From assembly GCA_963832365.1 (NCBI GenBank), contig CAWHUL010000004.1, positions 124,001 to 188,000 on the forward strand: a stretch of 64,000 bases of DNA. The letters run 5' to 3'. The notes below the pieces were generated by a model. It made no database searches. It was given only the letters and a program-made list of their open reading frames with translations, and was not told the DNA's origin. Origin of the DNA: CAWBRT01 sp963832365. Lineage in GTDB: Bacteria; Acidobacteriota; Terriglobia; Terriglobales; Acidobacteriaceae. This document shows, piece after piece, positions 51,601-59,610 of the stretch; positions within the stretch are counted from its first letter, which is position 1, and each line of letters starts with the position of its first letter. Made by a program: the position numbers and the translations under genes.

Positions 51601-51954
51601 TTCCGCACCTCCGACGCGCTAGGGGAGATTTCAAATGACATAGGCTTGGTAAAGCACGAGCGCGTGCCTTCGTGGCAGACCAGTCCATCGCCTTCCACGC
51701 GCACCCGGCACAGCACAGTGTCGCGATCGCAATCGGTGGAGGCCGCATATCAGCCGCAGCCGGTTGCCGGAAGTTTCGCCCTTGGTCCAGAGCTGATTGC
51801 GTGTCCGGCTGTAAAACGTGACATAGCCGGATCGCAGCGTCTTGTCGAGCGCCTCCCGGTTCATAAAACCCACCATTAGGACTTCGCCGTTGTCGGCGTC
51901 CTGTACCACTGCCGGGGCCAGGCCCTGCATCTTTTCGAAATCGATCGTCTCCAT
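51597..51954 (-). CDS. hisI: HisI, phosphoribosyl-AMP cyclohydrolase (one frameshift)
   Basis: Monofunctional PR-AMP cyclohydrolase without the HisE domain. The first frame reads GLAPAVVQDADNGEVLMVGFMNREALDKTLRSGYVTFYSRTRNQLWTKGETSGNRLRL. Near 51740 an extra base shifts the match to DCDRDTVLCRVRVEGDGLVCHEGTRSCF, which carries the metal-binding Asp and Cys residues, and on to a TGA overlapping hisG. Restored length is about 118 residues. It is the first structural gene of the operon, 36 bp after the attenuator hairpin. No hisE is visible in the window. Confidence 0.88.
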
Positions 51955-51989
51955 GCTCACCTCAACTATTTGGCCGTCCTGCCACCAAT

Positions 51990-52023
51990 GAAAAACCCGC
52001 TGAGCTTGATCGCATCAGCGGGT
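51990..52023 (-). terminator. attenuator terminator of the his operon
   Basis: On the minus strand ACCCGCTGA (52023-52015) pairs perfectly with TCAGCGGGT (52003-51995) around an 11-base loop and is followed by a T-run. It lies between the leader peptide stop and hisI, the expected place for a conditional terminator. Confidence 0.9.
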
Positions 52024-52078
52024 CAGAAACCTGAGGGACTTGCTCTTAGCTATCCGCACATCCCCGCCGACACGATCA
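52007..52078 (-). promoter_or_regulatory. antiterminator of the his attenuator
   Basis: Transcript positions 52078-52063 can pair with 52022-52007 in a continuous 16-bp helix including three G-U pairs. The second arm contains almost the whole 5' arm of the terminator (52023-52015), so the two structures exclude each other. The first arm lies just after the His codon run in the leader peptide, as needed for ribosome-stalling control. Confidence 0.85.
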
Positions 52079-52124
52079 TCTCGTGGTGATGATGGTGATG
52101 GCGATGATGGAGGAACAAAGTCAT
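52050..52124 (-). CDS. hisL: his operon leader peptide (eight His codons)
   Basis: A 24-codon frame starts at ATG 52124 and stops at TAG 52052-52050. The product begins MTLFLHHRHHHHHH, with eight His codons (CAT/CAC) among nine consecutive codons, and ends in MCG. When charged tRNA-His is short, a ribosome stalled in the run would leave the antiterminator arm free and transcription continues into hisI. When histidine is plentiful, the ribosome reaches the stop codon and the terminator forms. A GTGAG precedes the ATG as a weak ribosome site. This classical logic is inferred from structure; no expression data are available. Confidence 0.9.
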   Translation of the reverse strand: MTLFLHHRHHHHHHEMIVSAGMCG

Positions 52125-52134
52125 CTCACGTTCG

Positions 52135-52164
52135 ATTGTAAAAAGTAACGCAATTGGATGTCAA
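52135..52164 (-). promoter_or_regulatory. sigma70-type promoter of the his operon
   Basis: On the minus strand TTGACA (52164-52159) and TACAAT (52140-52135) are separated by 18 bp. The predicted start near 52128 lies only about four bases before the leader ATG, so the leader peptide may be translated from an almost leaderless message, or a second promoter lies further upstream. Confidence 0.72.
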
Positions 52165-52231
52165 CCTGAAAAGCGGGGCGAAAGCAATGCCCTCTACGAA
52201 CCTGGGCGCGGCATCCGCTGGCCCAGTGAGT

Positions 52232-52849
52232 CTAACGCGTCTCCTGTAGCGCACGCCCGCGTTGCTGAGACTTGGAAGCACTGCCTTCCAGCACCTTCAG
52301 GAACTCAGCCAGCCAGGCAGGATGCGCGGGCCAGGCCGGGGCTGTCACTAACGGCCCATCGACAACCGCCTCCGTCATGTCCACCGGGACGTAAATGCCG
52401 CCGGCACTCTCGATTTCAGGGGCGCAGGCCGGGTAGGCGCTCATCCTTTTGCCTTTCACCACATTCGCGGCGGTCAGCAATTGCGCCGCATGGCAGATAG
52501 CGGCAATAGGCTTCTGTTGTTCATCGAAGTGACGCACCATGTCGAGTACCTTCGGATTCAACCGCAGATACTCCGGCGCACGTCCGCCCGGCAGCACCAG
52601 CCCGTCGTACTGGGCCGGATCAGTCTGGGCGAAGCTGGCGTTCAGGGTGAAATTGTGTCCTCGCTTTTCGCTGTAGGTCTGGTCGCCTTCGAAGTCATGG
52701 ATTGCGGTGCGGACGAACTCGCCCGACTTTTTATCGGGACACACCGCATCCACCGCGTATCCAGCCATCTGAAGGGCCTGGAACGGAACCATGGCCTCGT
52801 AATCTTCCACGTAGTCGCCTACGATCATCAGGAGCTTTCGCTGTTGCAT
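52232..52849 (-). CDS. DJ-1/PfpI-family protein
   Basis: About 205 residues. The class I glutamine-amidotransferase-like fold is clear: KLLMIVGDYVEDYEAMVPFQALQMAGYAVDAVCP, LVLPGGRAPEYLRL and the nucleophile elbow IAAICHAAQLLTAANVVKG with Cys before His. Members are chaperones, glyoxalase/deglycase-type enzymes or proteases; the exact activity is unsettled for this branch. ATG 52849 follows GGAGAG. It lies upstream of the his operon on the same strand but is separated by the his promoter and leader. Confidence 0.88.
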   Translation of the reverse strand: MQQRKLLMIVGDYVEDYEAMVPFQALQMAGYAVDAVCPDKKSGEFVRTAIHDFEGDQTYSEKRGHNFTLNASFAQTDPAQYDGLVLPGGRAPEYLRLNPKVLDMVRHFDEQQKPIAAICHAAQLLTAANVVKGKRMSAYPACAPEIESAGGIYVPVDMTEAVVDGPLVTAPAWPAHPAWLAEFLKVLEGSASKSQQRGRALQETR

Positions 52850-52961
52850 GTTGCATCTCTCCAAAGAGTCAGGGATTGAAGCGAGCCACCGCGCGCGGGT
52901 GAGTTACCATTTCGATGATAAAAATAGCACTGCCGACTCTGCATTGCAGTGAACCCGACCG

Positions 52962-53712
52962 ATGAAAAGGAAGCCACAAAGAAAGCGGACGCCTGCCATT
53001 CAGCTTGGCCCCGATGACCGGATATTCGTGCTCACCGGCGCCGGTGTCAGCGCGGAAAGCGGCTTGGCGACTTTCCGCGGCCCCGGCGGGCTCTGGCACG
53101 GCCATCGCGTGGAAGAGGTTGCTTCTCCCGAAGCCTGGGAGCGCGATCCAGAGCTGGTTTGGAACTTTTACTCCATGCGCCGAAAGGGAGCCTTGGCGGT
53201 CAAGCCGAACGCAGCCCACCTCGCGCTGGCCGAACTTGAGCGCAGACTGGGCGAGCGGTTTTTTCTGTGCACGCAAAATGTCGACCACCTGCACGAGCGT
53301 GCCGGTTCCAAACGCCTGGTGCACATGCACGGCGAACTGTTCCAGCTCGCGCTGCGAAAGTTGCGATCGCGAGCCTTTCGACGACGAGAAACTGTACGAG
53401 CACCTTGCCGACATTCCGCGCTGCCGCTGCGGTGCGCGCATCCGGCCGAATATCGTCTGGTTCGGCGAAGCCATTATGCACCTGCCGCTCATCGCGAGAG
53501 AGTTGGAGCAGTGCACGGTTCTGCTCGTGGTCGGCACCTCCGGACTGGTGCAACCCGCAGCCAGCTTCGTGCACTGGGCCGGCGCCGGGCCGGAGAGCAC
53601 TGGTATTCGGACCTACTACGTCGGTCCGGAGGAGCCGGCAAACGCCTCTGCCTTCACCGATATTTTCCTGGGAAAAGCAGGCGAATTGCTGCCGCGCCTT
53701 TTCGCGGTATAA
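52962..53712 (+). CDS. sirtuin NAD-dependent protein deacylase (one frameshift)
   Basis: SIR2-family enzyme. FVLTGAGVSAESGLATFRGPGGLW binds NAD; WNFYSMRR carries the Tyr-x-x-Arg pair typical of CobB/SIRT5-type desuccinylases; FLCTQNVDHLHERAG and the catalytic His in HMHGELF follow. Directly after this an extra base near 53345 shifts the match to CESCDREPFDDEK, then CRCGARIRPNIVWFGEAI and VVGTSGLVQPAASFV. The four zinc-binding Cys are therefore present across the two frames. Restored length is about 250 residues. It probably removes acyl groups from lysines in cytosolic proteins. Confidence 0.86.
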
Positions 53713-53787
53713 GCAAGCACAAGGCCCGGTCTGCCGGCCGGGCCTTGCGTCTTCCGTTACAGTAGGATTAATTAAATCCTGCACACC

Positions 53788-55461
53788 CTACTTCTTGTGG
53801 CCGTTCCCGTTTCCATTCCCGTTGCCGTTTGACTTGGCAAAGGTGAAGCGTTCCAACTGCTTTTCAAACGGAATGGAGAACTGTTTTTCAATCTTCTCGC
53901 GGTAGGTAGGTCCGGAGTTATAGGTGCAGAAGGGATAGAGTTTGCCATCGGGCGCGGCGTAGTGAATGACGCAGCGCTTAACGCGCTCGATGTCGTAATT
54001 GTAGTTGTCCATGAAGTGCATGCCGGCCACCAGCATCGTGCGGTAAGTGAAAGTTCCGTCCATGCCGTCGCGGCCAAGCTCCTTGTTGGTCATGCCCTGC
54101 AGCGTGTCGAGGAGCTTCTGGAAGGTGAGCCCGGGAGGCGCAAACTCGGGCTTGAAGTGCTTCTTAAGCTGGGTCCAGGCCTTGATGCCGTGGTAGTACT
54201 TGGTGAACGTCTTGCCCATTTTGCGCGAGAGCTCATCGATATCCTGCAACATGGAAGGAATATCGACGAACTGGGTTACCGGCACGGCCTTGCGGCTCTT
54301 TTCATCGACAAACATGTAAGTGCCGACGGAGCAGTGCGCGTGCGACGAGATGGTGGGGACTCCGGTGCCGCGGATTGCGGCCATGAGCTTGGAGAAAGGA
54401 GTGACGGCCGAGAGCGGGAACCAGTCGTCGTACTTGTCGAACATGCCGGTCTGGTCTGAGAGCCCGAAGGCGAGGTCGGTGAGGGTGAAGCGCTTCTGCT
54501 CAAGCTCGCGGCGTGAAATGCGTCCGGTGAAGGCCACCGGCTGGAAGCTGATGCCGCTGACGGTATCGACGTTATTGATGGCCACGCGCAGGATATCGCC
54601 AAGTTGATCGTCGTTGACCCCTTTGACGATGGTCGGGACGAAGACGATCTTGATGCCGGCCTGGCGGCAGCTCTCGATGGTCTGCATCTTCTTTTCGAAC
54701 AGGGGCTCGCCCCGGGTCTTGAGATACACGTCATCGGTCACACCGTCAAACTGCAAGTAGAGGGTCGACAGTCCGGCTTCTTTCGCGCGCCGGGCGAACT
54801 CGTGATTGTTGAGCATCAGGCCGTTGGTGGCGGCCTGGATATGGCTGAAGCCCATCTCGCGGGCCATGGCGACGATCTCAACGAAGTTGGGGTGGATGGT
54901 GGGCTCGCCGCCGGAGAACTGCACCGTGCGCGTATCGACCGGGCGCTCGTCGCGCAATGCCTGCAGCATGGTGCGCACCTGGATGAGATCGGGTTCATAG
55001 AGATACCCAGCCGCGTTGGCGTTGGCGAAACAGACAGGACACGTGAGGTTGCAGCGGTTGGTCAGATCCACGTTAGCGAGCGCCGTATGGGAGGTGTGCA
55101 GCGAACACATGCCGCAGTCGTCCGGGCAAACCGTATCGGTTCCCTTATTGATCGCGGGATTCGACAGGCCGCGGTTGTCGCCGAACTCCCACTCTTCCAT
55201 CTTGAGGTAGAGATTCACATCGGAGTAGACGCAATCGCGAAACTCACCGTGCTCAGGGCAGGCCTTTTCCATGATGACCCTGCCGTTCTCTTCGAAAATG
55301 CGGGCGTCGATGATGGTCTTGCACTCGGGACACAACGATTGCGTGGTCTTGGGTAGCCCCTTTTGCGACCTGACAATGGGCGCACCGGTGAAAGTCGTCT
55401 CCGGCTGAAGGATGTTGAAATCGGGCCGCTTGGTCACGGGGGGAATCAAGGTGGTGCTCAC
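53788..55461 (-). CDS. radical SAM tetraether/membrane-spanning lipid synthase-like protein (Tes/Mss family)
   Basis: A 557-residue radical SAM protein with the full Tes-type cysteine layout. The N-terminal metal site is CPEC (44-47) with CPEHG (68-72). An auxiliary cluster motif CPDDCGMC (112-119) follows, then the SAM-cluster motif CNLTCPVC (137-144), SGGEP (183-187), YLQFDGVTDDVY, and C-terminal cysteines in HAHCSVGTYMF and YPFCTYNSG. Archaeal Tes joins lipid chains by carbon-carbon bonds, and bacterial homologues are linked to diabolic acids. The same chemistry is the best inference here. The C-terminus is a low-complexity Asn-Gly run. It converges with the sirtuin gene. Confidence 0.85.
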   Translation of the reverse strand: MSTTLIPPVTKRPDFNILQPETTFTGAPIVRSQKGLPKTTQSLCPECKTIIDARIFEENGRVIMEKACPEHGEFRDCVYSDVNLYLKMEEWEFGDNRGLSNPAINKGTDTVCPDDCGMCSLHTSHTALANVDLTNRCNLTCPVCFANANAAGYLYEPDLIQVRTMLQALRDERPVDTRTVQFSGGEPTIHPNFVEIVAMAREMGFSHIQAATNGLMLNNHEFARRAKEAGLSTLYLQFDGVTDDVYLKTRGEPLFEKKMQTIESCRQAGIKIVFVPTIVKGVNDDQLGDILRVAINNVDTVSGISFQPVAFTGRISRRELEQKRFTLTDLAFGLSDQTGMFDKYDDWFPLSAVTPFSKLMAAIRGTGVPTISSHAHCSVGTYMFVDEKSRKAVPVTQFVDIPSMLQDIDELSRKMGKTFTKYYHGIKAWTQLKKHFKPEFAPPGLTFQKLLDTLQGMTNKELGRDGMDGTFTYRTMLVAGMHFMDNYNYDIERVKRCVIHYAAPDGKLYPFCTYNSGPTYREKIEKQFSIPFEKQLERFTFAKSNGNGNGNGNGHKK

Positions 55462-55888
55462 GTGCGCTCTCCTTAAAAATTACAGTTGGAACAGGAACAA
55501 GCCATGTGGTCGGAGGCTGCCGCCAAAACATACTGCTGCCTTGCTCAAAAACCTGTGATCTATTGTCAATCTTTCGTGTGACTTAGCGCTGTGCTCACAC
55601 TCACTTGTGACAGTGATGCACTCTTACAGCGAGTGGAAAGCAGCGCTTGCGAATGGCGGTATCGGAAGGTCAAATGGGGAGCGCTCGGTCCGGAACCTAC
55701 TCGTGCAACGGGGAGGATGTCCCGAAATGTGGGGGGGCAGGTGCTCACAAGTCCGGCTGGCCGCGGCGCGTGTCTGGCCATTTCGAGCTATTGAATCAGA
55801 CTTTCCCCGCCATGCCCTTCGCCTTTACTATGGAAAGCTCCGGGCTCCCTGGCAAACACAGCTTGGCAAAGATTACGACGGAGGCATC
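55462..55888. other. 427-bp intergenic stretch between divergent radical SAM and DUF4337 genes
   Basis: It must contain both promoters. It holds two inverted repeats near 55576-55616 (separate entry). An open frame continues upstream of the DUF4337 start to 55607 but its translation shows no conserved pattern, so it is not included in the gene. I see no RNA gene. Confidence 0.5.
55576..55616. promoter_or_regulatory. paired inverted repeats upstream of the Tes-like gene, possible operator
   Basis: GTGTGA-N13-TCACAC (55576-55600) is followed immediately by TCACT-N6-AGTGA (55601-55616). Arm lengths and clustering suggest binding of a dimeric regulator, but spacing does not fit CRP/FNR sites (TGTGA-N6-TCACA). 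The regulator is unknown. Confidence 0.4.
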
Positions 55889-56437
55889 ATGAGTTCTTCT
55901 TCTCCAGAGGAGATGCAGGAGTTACAAGAGGCGGCGGAGCATGGCCGCGAATCGCGGCTTGCGCCCGTCAGTCTGACGATGGCAATCCTGGCGGTGTTTG
56001 TGGCCGCCGTTTCCGTGCTGGGGCACCGGGCACACACCGAAGAGATCATCTTGCAGAATCGCGTAACCGACACCTGGGCCTACTACCAGGCGAAGAACAG
56101 CCAGCGGCAGACGACCGAGTTGTTCCTGGATCTGCTTAAGGTTTCGGAGCTCACGCACCCCGAGGTCGAGACACTGAAACGTAAGTATCAGGATGCAGTC
56201 GGCGCTTACTCCACCAAGCAGGAAGAACTTAAGGCGGAAGGCCGTAAGCTTGAGAAAGAGATGGAGGTCGAGCGCCGGCGCGCTGACCGCTTCGATCTCG
56301 GCGAGAGCTTCCTGGAGATTGCGCTGGTCGTTACGTCAATTACCCTGCTGACGCGGAAGCGCATTTTCTGGGCCGCGGGGTTCGTGGCGGCGGCCATCGG
56401 TCTCATCATCACCGCGACCGGGTTGCTTCTGCATTGA
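55889..56437 (+). CDS. DUF4337 family membrane protein
   Basis: About 182 residues. ATG 55889 is preceded five bases upstream by GGAGG. A soluble N-terminus (SSSSPEEMQELQEAAEHGRES) is followed by a transmembrane helix (LTMAILAVFVAAVSVLG), the family signature HRAHTEEIILQNRVTDTWAYYQAKNSQRQ, a charged coiled-coil (EELKAEGRKLEKEMEVERRRADR) and two C-terminal helices (FLEIALVVTSITLL, FWAAGFVAAAIGLIITATGLLL). This pattern matches DUF4337 proteins, whose role is unknown. The gene is divergent from the Tes-like gene. Confidence 0.83.
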   Translation: MSSSSPEEMQELQEAAEHGRESRLAPVSLTMAILAVFVAAVSVLGHRAHTEEIILQNRVTDTWAYYQAKNSQRQTTELFLDLLKVSELTHPEVETLKRKYQDAVGAYSTKQEELKAEGRKLEKEMEVERRRADRFDLGESFLEIALVVTSITLLTRKRIFWAAGFVAAAIGLIITATGLLLH

Positions 56438-56499
56438 CCCAACAAGACTAGGTGGCCCACACCGCAGGCGGAGCTAATGTGCGGAGGCAGAAGGGTGGC

Positions 56500-56544
56500 G
56501 GGTGCCCCATCGTACGCCGGTTTTTGGCGTAGGGTGGGTACAAT
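56500..56544. repeat. GCCCC-type intergenic palindrome
   Basis: GGTGCCCCATCGTACGCC...GGCGTAGGGTGGGTACAATT with a GGTTTTT loop. It lies between the convergent DUF4337 and DUF1330 genes and may terminate either. Confidence 0.55.
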
Positions 56545-56549
56545 TCGCC

Positions 56550-56939
56550 TTATTTTTGTGGAACCCCGTCAACGGCGATCACGTTGTATTTCGCGTACTT
56601 CTCGCCGATCTTGCGGGCTGCCTCGTATTCCGGTGAATGCCGCCATTTCATTAATTGGTCCAAGCTATCCCATCGCAGGATGATGACGCGTCCCTTCGGA
56701 GGCTCTCCGTCGATGGCAGTCCCTTTGCCCGCTGCGACGTAGACTCCACCATATTGTTTGATCAAGGCCTGCGCCTTGGGAAGGTACTCCTTGGCGTAGC
56801 CTTCCTGGTTGGTTACCTCATTGTTCCCGATCATGTAGACGGGCGGCTTGGCCTGCGCGTAAACTGCCTCGCCGATCGCGCCTATTGCAATGCCAGCAAC
56901 CACTGCCAGTGCTAACGCAATAACAGACTTGTGCCTCAT
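56550..56939 (-). CDS. exported DUF1330 family protein
   Basis: A 129-residue protein. A Sec signal peptide (MRHKSVIALALAVVAGIAIGAIGEAVYAQA) precedes a dimeric alpha/beta-barrel DUF1330 domain: PPVYMIGNNEVTNQEGYAKEYLPKAQALIKQYGGVYVAAGKGTAIDGEPPKGRVIILRWDSLDQLMKWRHSPEYEAARKIG, the usual signature. Most DUF1330 proteins are cytosolic; a signal peptide variant is less common. Function is unknown. It converges with DUF4337. Confidence 0.85.
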   Translation of the reverse strand: MRHKSVIALALAVVAGIAIGAIGEAVYAQAKPPVYMIGNNEVTNQEGYAKEYLPKAQALIKQYGGVYVAAGKGTAIDGEPPKGRVIILRWDSLDQLMKWRHSPEYEAARKIGEKYAKYNVIAVDGVPQK

Positions 56940-57246
56940 GCGACATGCCTCCGGACATTACTTTGCATCCGGGATCTTAGGATGCCAACAACACGGGAAT
57001 GAGATTCAAATCTGGCGAACAAGGATAACTGGCAGAAATCGCCTTCTCACCAGTGCCGGGTGTTGTCGCCTGCCGGTTCCAAAATGGGGAATCTTCGTTT
57101 GCAAACGCCCTGAAGTTCAGTTTCTCCAGAACCCGCCAGAGCATCTAAAAACTTGGGACATTGCTGCCGGGGCACGGCGCGTGGGGTGTGCCTGTGCCAA
57201 CCAGGTCCAGCTTCTACCCAATCCAGTGATTCCGGGAGGGACTTTT
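56940..57246. other. 307-bp region upstream of citrate synthase
   Basis: Contains the divergent promoter regions of the DUF1330 gene and gltA. The frame of gltA extends upstream to 56890 but the translation shows no conserved pattern before ATG 57247. No repeat or RNA gene is visible. Confidence 0.45.
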
Positions 57247-58395
57247 ATGTCCACCACCATGCAGCCCGCCAGCGGCCTAGAAGACGTCATCGCGGGCAGT
57301 TCCGGTATCTGTTACATCGAGGGCGACAAAGGGATATTGGCTTACCGTGGAATCGACATCCACCAGCTGGCCGACAATTCCACCTTTGAAGAAGTCACCT
57401 ATCTGCTTTGGTTTGGCAAGCTGCCGACGCGCACCGAACTCCAGGAATTCAACCTGTGGCTGGTGCGCGAGCGCAAGCTGGACGCGCAGATCATCAGCTT
57501 GATCCGGCAGGCGCCCAAACATGCTTTGCCGATGGACGTGCTGCGCAGCATCGTCTCCTCGCTGTCGCTGTTCGATCCCGAGGAAAGAGCCAACGATGCC
57601 GGGGCGAATCTGCGCAAGTCCATTCGTCTGACCTCGCAATTGGCCATGGTCGTGGCGAATTACGACCGCATCCGCAAGGGCAAGCAGATCATCGAACCTG
57701 ACCGTTCCTTGTCGCATGCCGGAAACTTTCTGCTGATGCTGAACGGCGAACTGCCGAGTGAAACCGCCACTCGCGCGCTCGACATTGCCCTCATTCTGCA
57801 TGCCGACCACGAATGGAACGCCTCGACCTTCGCGGCGCGTGTCACCGCCGCTACCTTGTCCGACATGCATTCGGCGATCACCTCGGCCATTGGCGCCCTC
57901 AAGGGGCCGCTGCACGGAGGCGCCAACGAAGCCGTCTTCGCCATTCTGGAGGACATCGACCGAAACGGGGCCGACCCCGTCGAATACATCAAGGGCATGC
58001 TGGCGCAGAAGGCCAAGGTGCCCGGATTCGGTCATCGCGTTTACACCACGGAAGACCCGCGCGCCACCCATCTGCGCCAAATGTCTCGCGACCTCGGGTA
58101 TTCCAGCGGGCAGACCAAGTGGTTCGATTATTCCCGGCGCATCGAAGAGTTCATCAATGCCGAGAAGAAGCTGAACGCCAACGTCGATTTCTACTCGGCC
58201 TCGACCTACCATACGCTGGGCATCGATGTTGATCTGTTCACGCCGATTTTTGCGGTCTCGCGGGTCGCCGGATGGACCGCGCACGTGATGGAGCAGTTGG
58301 CCGACAATCGCCTCATCCGTCCGCGCGCAGAGTACATCGGACCGGCCTATCCCAACAAGTATGTGCCGATTGAAGAACGCACCATCGCCGCTTAG
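57247..58395 (+). CDS. gltA: citrate synthase
   Basis: A 382-residue citrate synthase condensing oxaloacetate with acetyl-CoA. It contains GDKGILAYRGIDIHQLADNSTFEEVTYLLWFGKLP, LILHADHEWNASTFAARVTAATLSDMHSAITSAIGALKGPLHGGANEAV (catalytic His) and PGFGHRVYTTEDPRA (second His and Arg), then YSASTYHTLGIDVDLFTPIFAVSRVAGWTAHVMEQ with the catalytic Asp region. This is the shorter bacterial type II-like/methylcitrate synthase-like length class; 2-methylcitrate activity is possible. ATG 57247 follows GGGAGGG. Confidence 0.95.
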   Translation: MSTTMQPASGLEDVIAGSSGICYIEGDKGILAYRGIDIHQLADNSTFEEVTYLLWFGKLPTRTELQEFNLWLVRERKLDAQIISLIRQAPKHALPMDVLRSIVSSLSLFDPEERANDAGANLRKSIRLTSQLAMVVANYDRIRKGKQIIEPDRSLSHAGNFLLMLNGELPSETATRALDIALILHADHEWNASTFAARVTAATLSDMHSAITSAIGALKGPLHGGANEAVFAILEDIDRNGADPVEYIKGMLAQKAKVPGFGHRVYTTEDPRATHLRQMSRDLGYSSGQTKWFDYSRRIEEFINAEKKLNANVDFYSASTYHTLGIDVDLFTPIFAVSRVAGWTAHVMEQLADNRLIRPRAEYIGPAYPNKYVPIEERTIAA

Positions 58396-58848
58396 GGAAA
58401 CCCTGAACAAGCCTCGCTAGTGCAGTGCGTCAAACAGATGGGCGTTTTTGAGTTGCTCTCAGCTGCCGGAGGCGGCGGCAGATGGTAGCCCACGGCGTGA
58501 GCCGTGGGTGCAAGGCGCCCAAGTTCACAAGCCCCCGATAGGGGGCGACAGAACCATGTCGAGATTCTTTCGCCCGCGTTGCGGGCTCGGGGATTTGCGG
58601 CGACGAGACAAGAAAAAAGCCTCACACTCCATAGTGCGAGGCACGCAATGTTGTGCTGTGCTTCTAACCGCTGCTGTCATCGCCGAACCGCTTACATCCT
58701 CCCTGGCTCGCGGACTTCCGCCATCCCCACAATGAGCGACACAACAGGTTAACTACCTTGATCAAGGACTCTAGCCCCGCACACGCCGCAAGTGAAACGC
58801 AAAATCTTGATCGTAGCTATCAACAGAATTACTGGATCAATCGTCCGG
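58396..58848. other. 453-bp intergenic stretch, possible minus-strand small RNA
   Basis: No gene is supportable. It contains CCCACGGCGTGAGCCGTGGG (58489-58508), a perfect palindrome, and a strong minus-strand terminator (58613-58642). The terminator is over 200 bp beyond the rph stop, so a small RNA transcribed on the minus strand between about 58850 and 58613 is possible. I cannot match it to a known RNA family. Confidence 0.4.
58613..58642 (-). terminator. rho-independent terminator (minus strand)
   Basis: Minus-strand stem GCCTC(G)CACT (58642-58633 region) against AGTG(T)GAGGC with a four-base loop, followed by TTTTTT from 58618 to 58613. One mismatch in the stem. It could serve rph, which ends at 58849, or an unknown RNA. 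Confidence 0.75.
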
Positions 58849-59589
58849 CTACTTGGATCGCGACCTGAATCCATCCAGCGCGCTCTTCTGCAATGCCAGC
58901 AGCTCCCCGATCCCTTTACGGGCCAGCCGTGTCATCTGTGCCAGTTGCTCGTCGCTGAAGGGCACCAGCTCCGCCGTCGCCTGCAATTCGATGAAACGGT
59001 TTGAGCCGGTCATCACAAAGTTCATGTCCACGTCGGCGCGCGAGTCTTCCTCGTAGGCAAGGTCGAGCATGGCCTCGCCATCCACGATGCCCACCGAGAC
59101 GGCAGCGACCTGGTCGCGCAGCGGCACCGACCTCAAAGTTCCAGCCGAGACCAGCCTCTCCAGCGCCAGCGCCAGGGCAACAAAGGCGCCGGTGATCGAC
59201 GCCGTGCGCGTCCCCCCGTCGGCCTGGATGACATCGCAATCGATCCATAGCGTGCGTTCGCCGAGCTTCTCCAGATCGACCACGGCACGCATCGAGCGCC
59301 CGATCAACCGCTGGATTTCGTGGGTGCGCCCGCCAACGCGCCCGCGGCTGCTCTCGCGCGGCGAACGGGTCAGCGTGGAGCGTGGCAGCATGCCGTATTC
59401 GCTGGTGATCCAGCCTCTCCCCTGGTTGCGCATCCAGCCGGGAACCGTCTCTTCGATCGAGCAGGTACAGATCACGCGAGTGTTGCCGAATTCGATCAGG
59501 CATGAGCCTTCGGCGGTGCGGACGAAGTCAAGGATCATATTTGCCGCGCGCATCTGGTCGAGGGCGCGGTTGTCGGAGCGATAGATCAT
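58849..59589 (-). CDS. rph: ribonuclease PH
   Basis: A 246-residue phosphorolytic 3'-5' exoribonuclease that trims tRNA 3' ends. SDNRALDQMRAAN, GNTRVICTCSIEETVPGWMRNQGRGWITSEYGMLPRST, SRGRVGGRTHEIQRLIGRSMRAVVD and IDCDVIQADGGTRTASITGAFVALALAL are all conserved. The phosphate-binding Arg and the Asp pair near AMLDLAYEEDSRADVDMNFV are present. ATG 59589 gives the usual start. The gene is next to murI on the same strand, with composite repeats between them. Confidence 0.96.
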   Translation of the reverse strand: MIYRSDNRALDQMRAANMILDFVRTAEGSCLIEFGNTRVICTCSIEETVPGWMRNQGRGWITSEYGMLPRSTLTRSPRESSRGRVGGRTHEIQRLIGRSMRAVVDLEKLGERTLWIDCDVIQADGGTRTASITGAFVALALALERLVSAGTLRSVPLRDQVAAVSVGIVDGEAMLDLAYEEDSRADVDMNFVMTGSNRFIELQATAELVPFSDEQLAQMTRLARKGIGELLALQKSALDGFRSRSK

Positions 59590-59610
59590 GTGGGTTTCCA
59601 ATCGTTTTTA

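Noticed and set aside
55576..55600. CRP/FNR-type binding site
   Set aside because: Arms resemble TGTGA/TCACA but the spacer is 13 rather than 6 bases.
55607..55888. N-terminal extension of the DUF4337 gene
   Set aside because: No conserved content; a strong GGAGG site supports ATG 55889.
57277..58410. 377-codon minus-strand frame opposite citrate synthase
   Set aside because: Shadow frame; the plus strand is an intact citrate synthase with catalytic residues.
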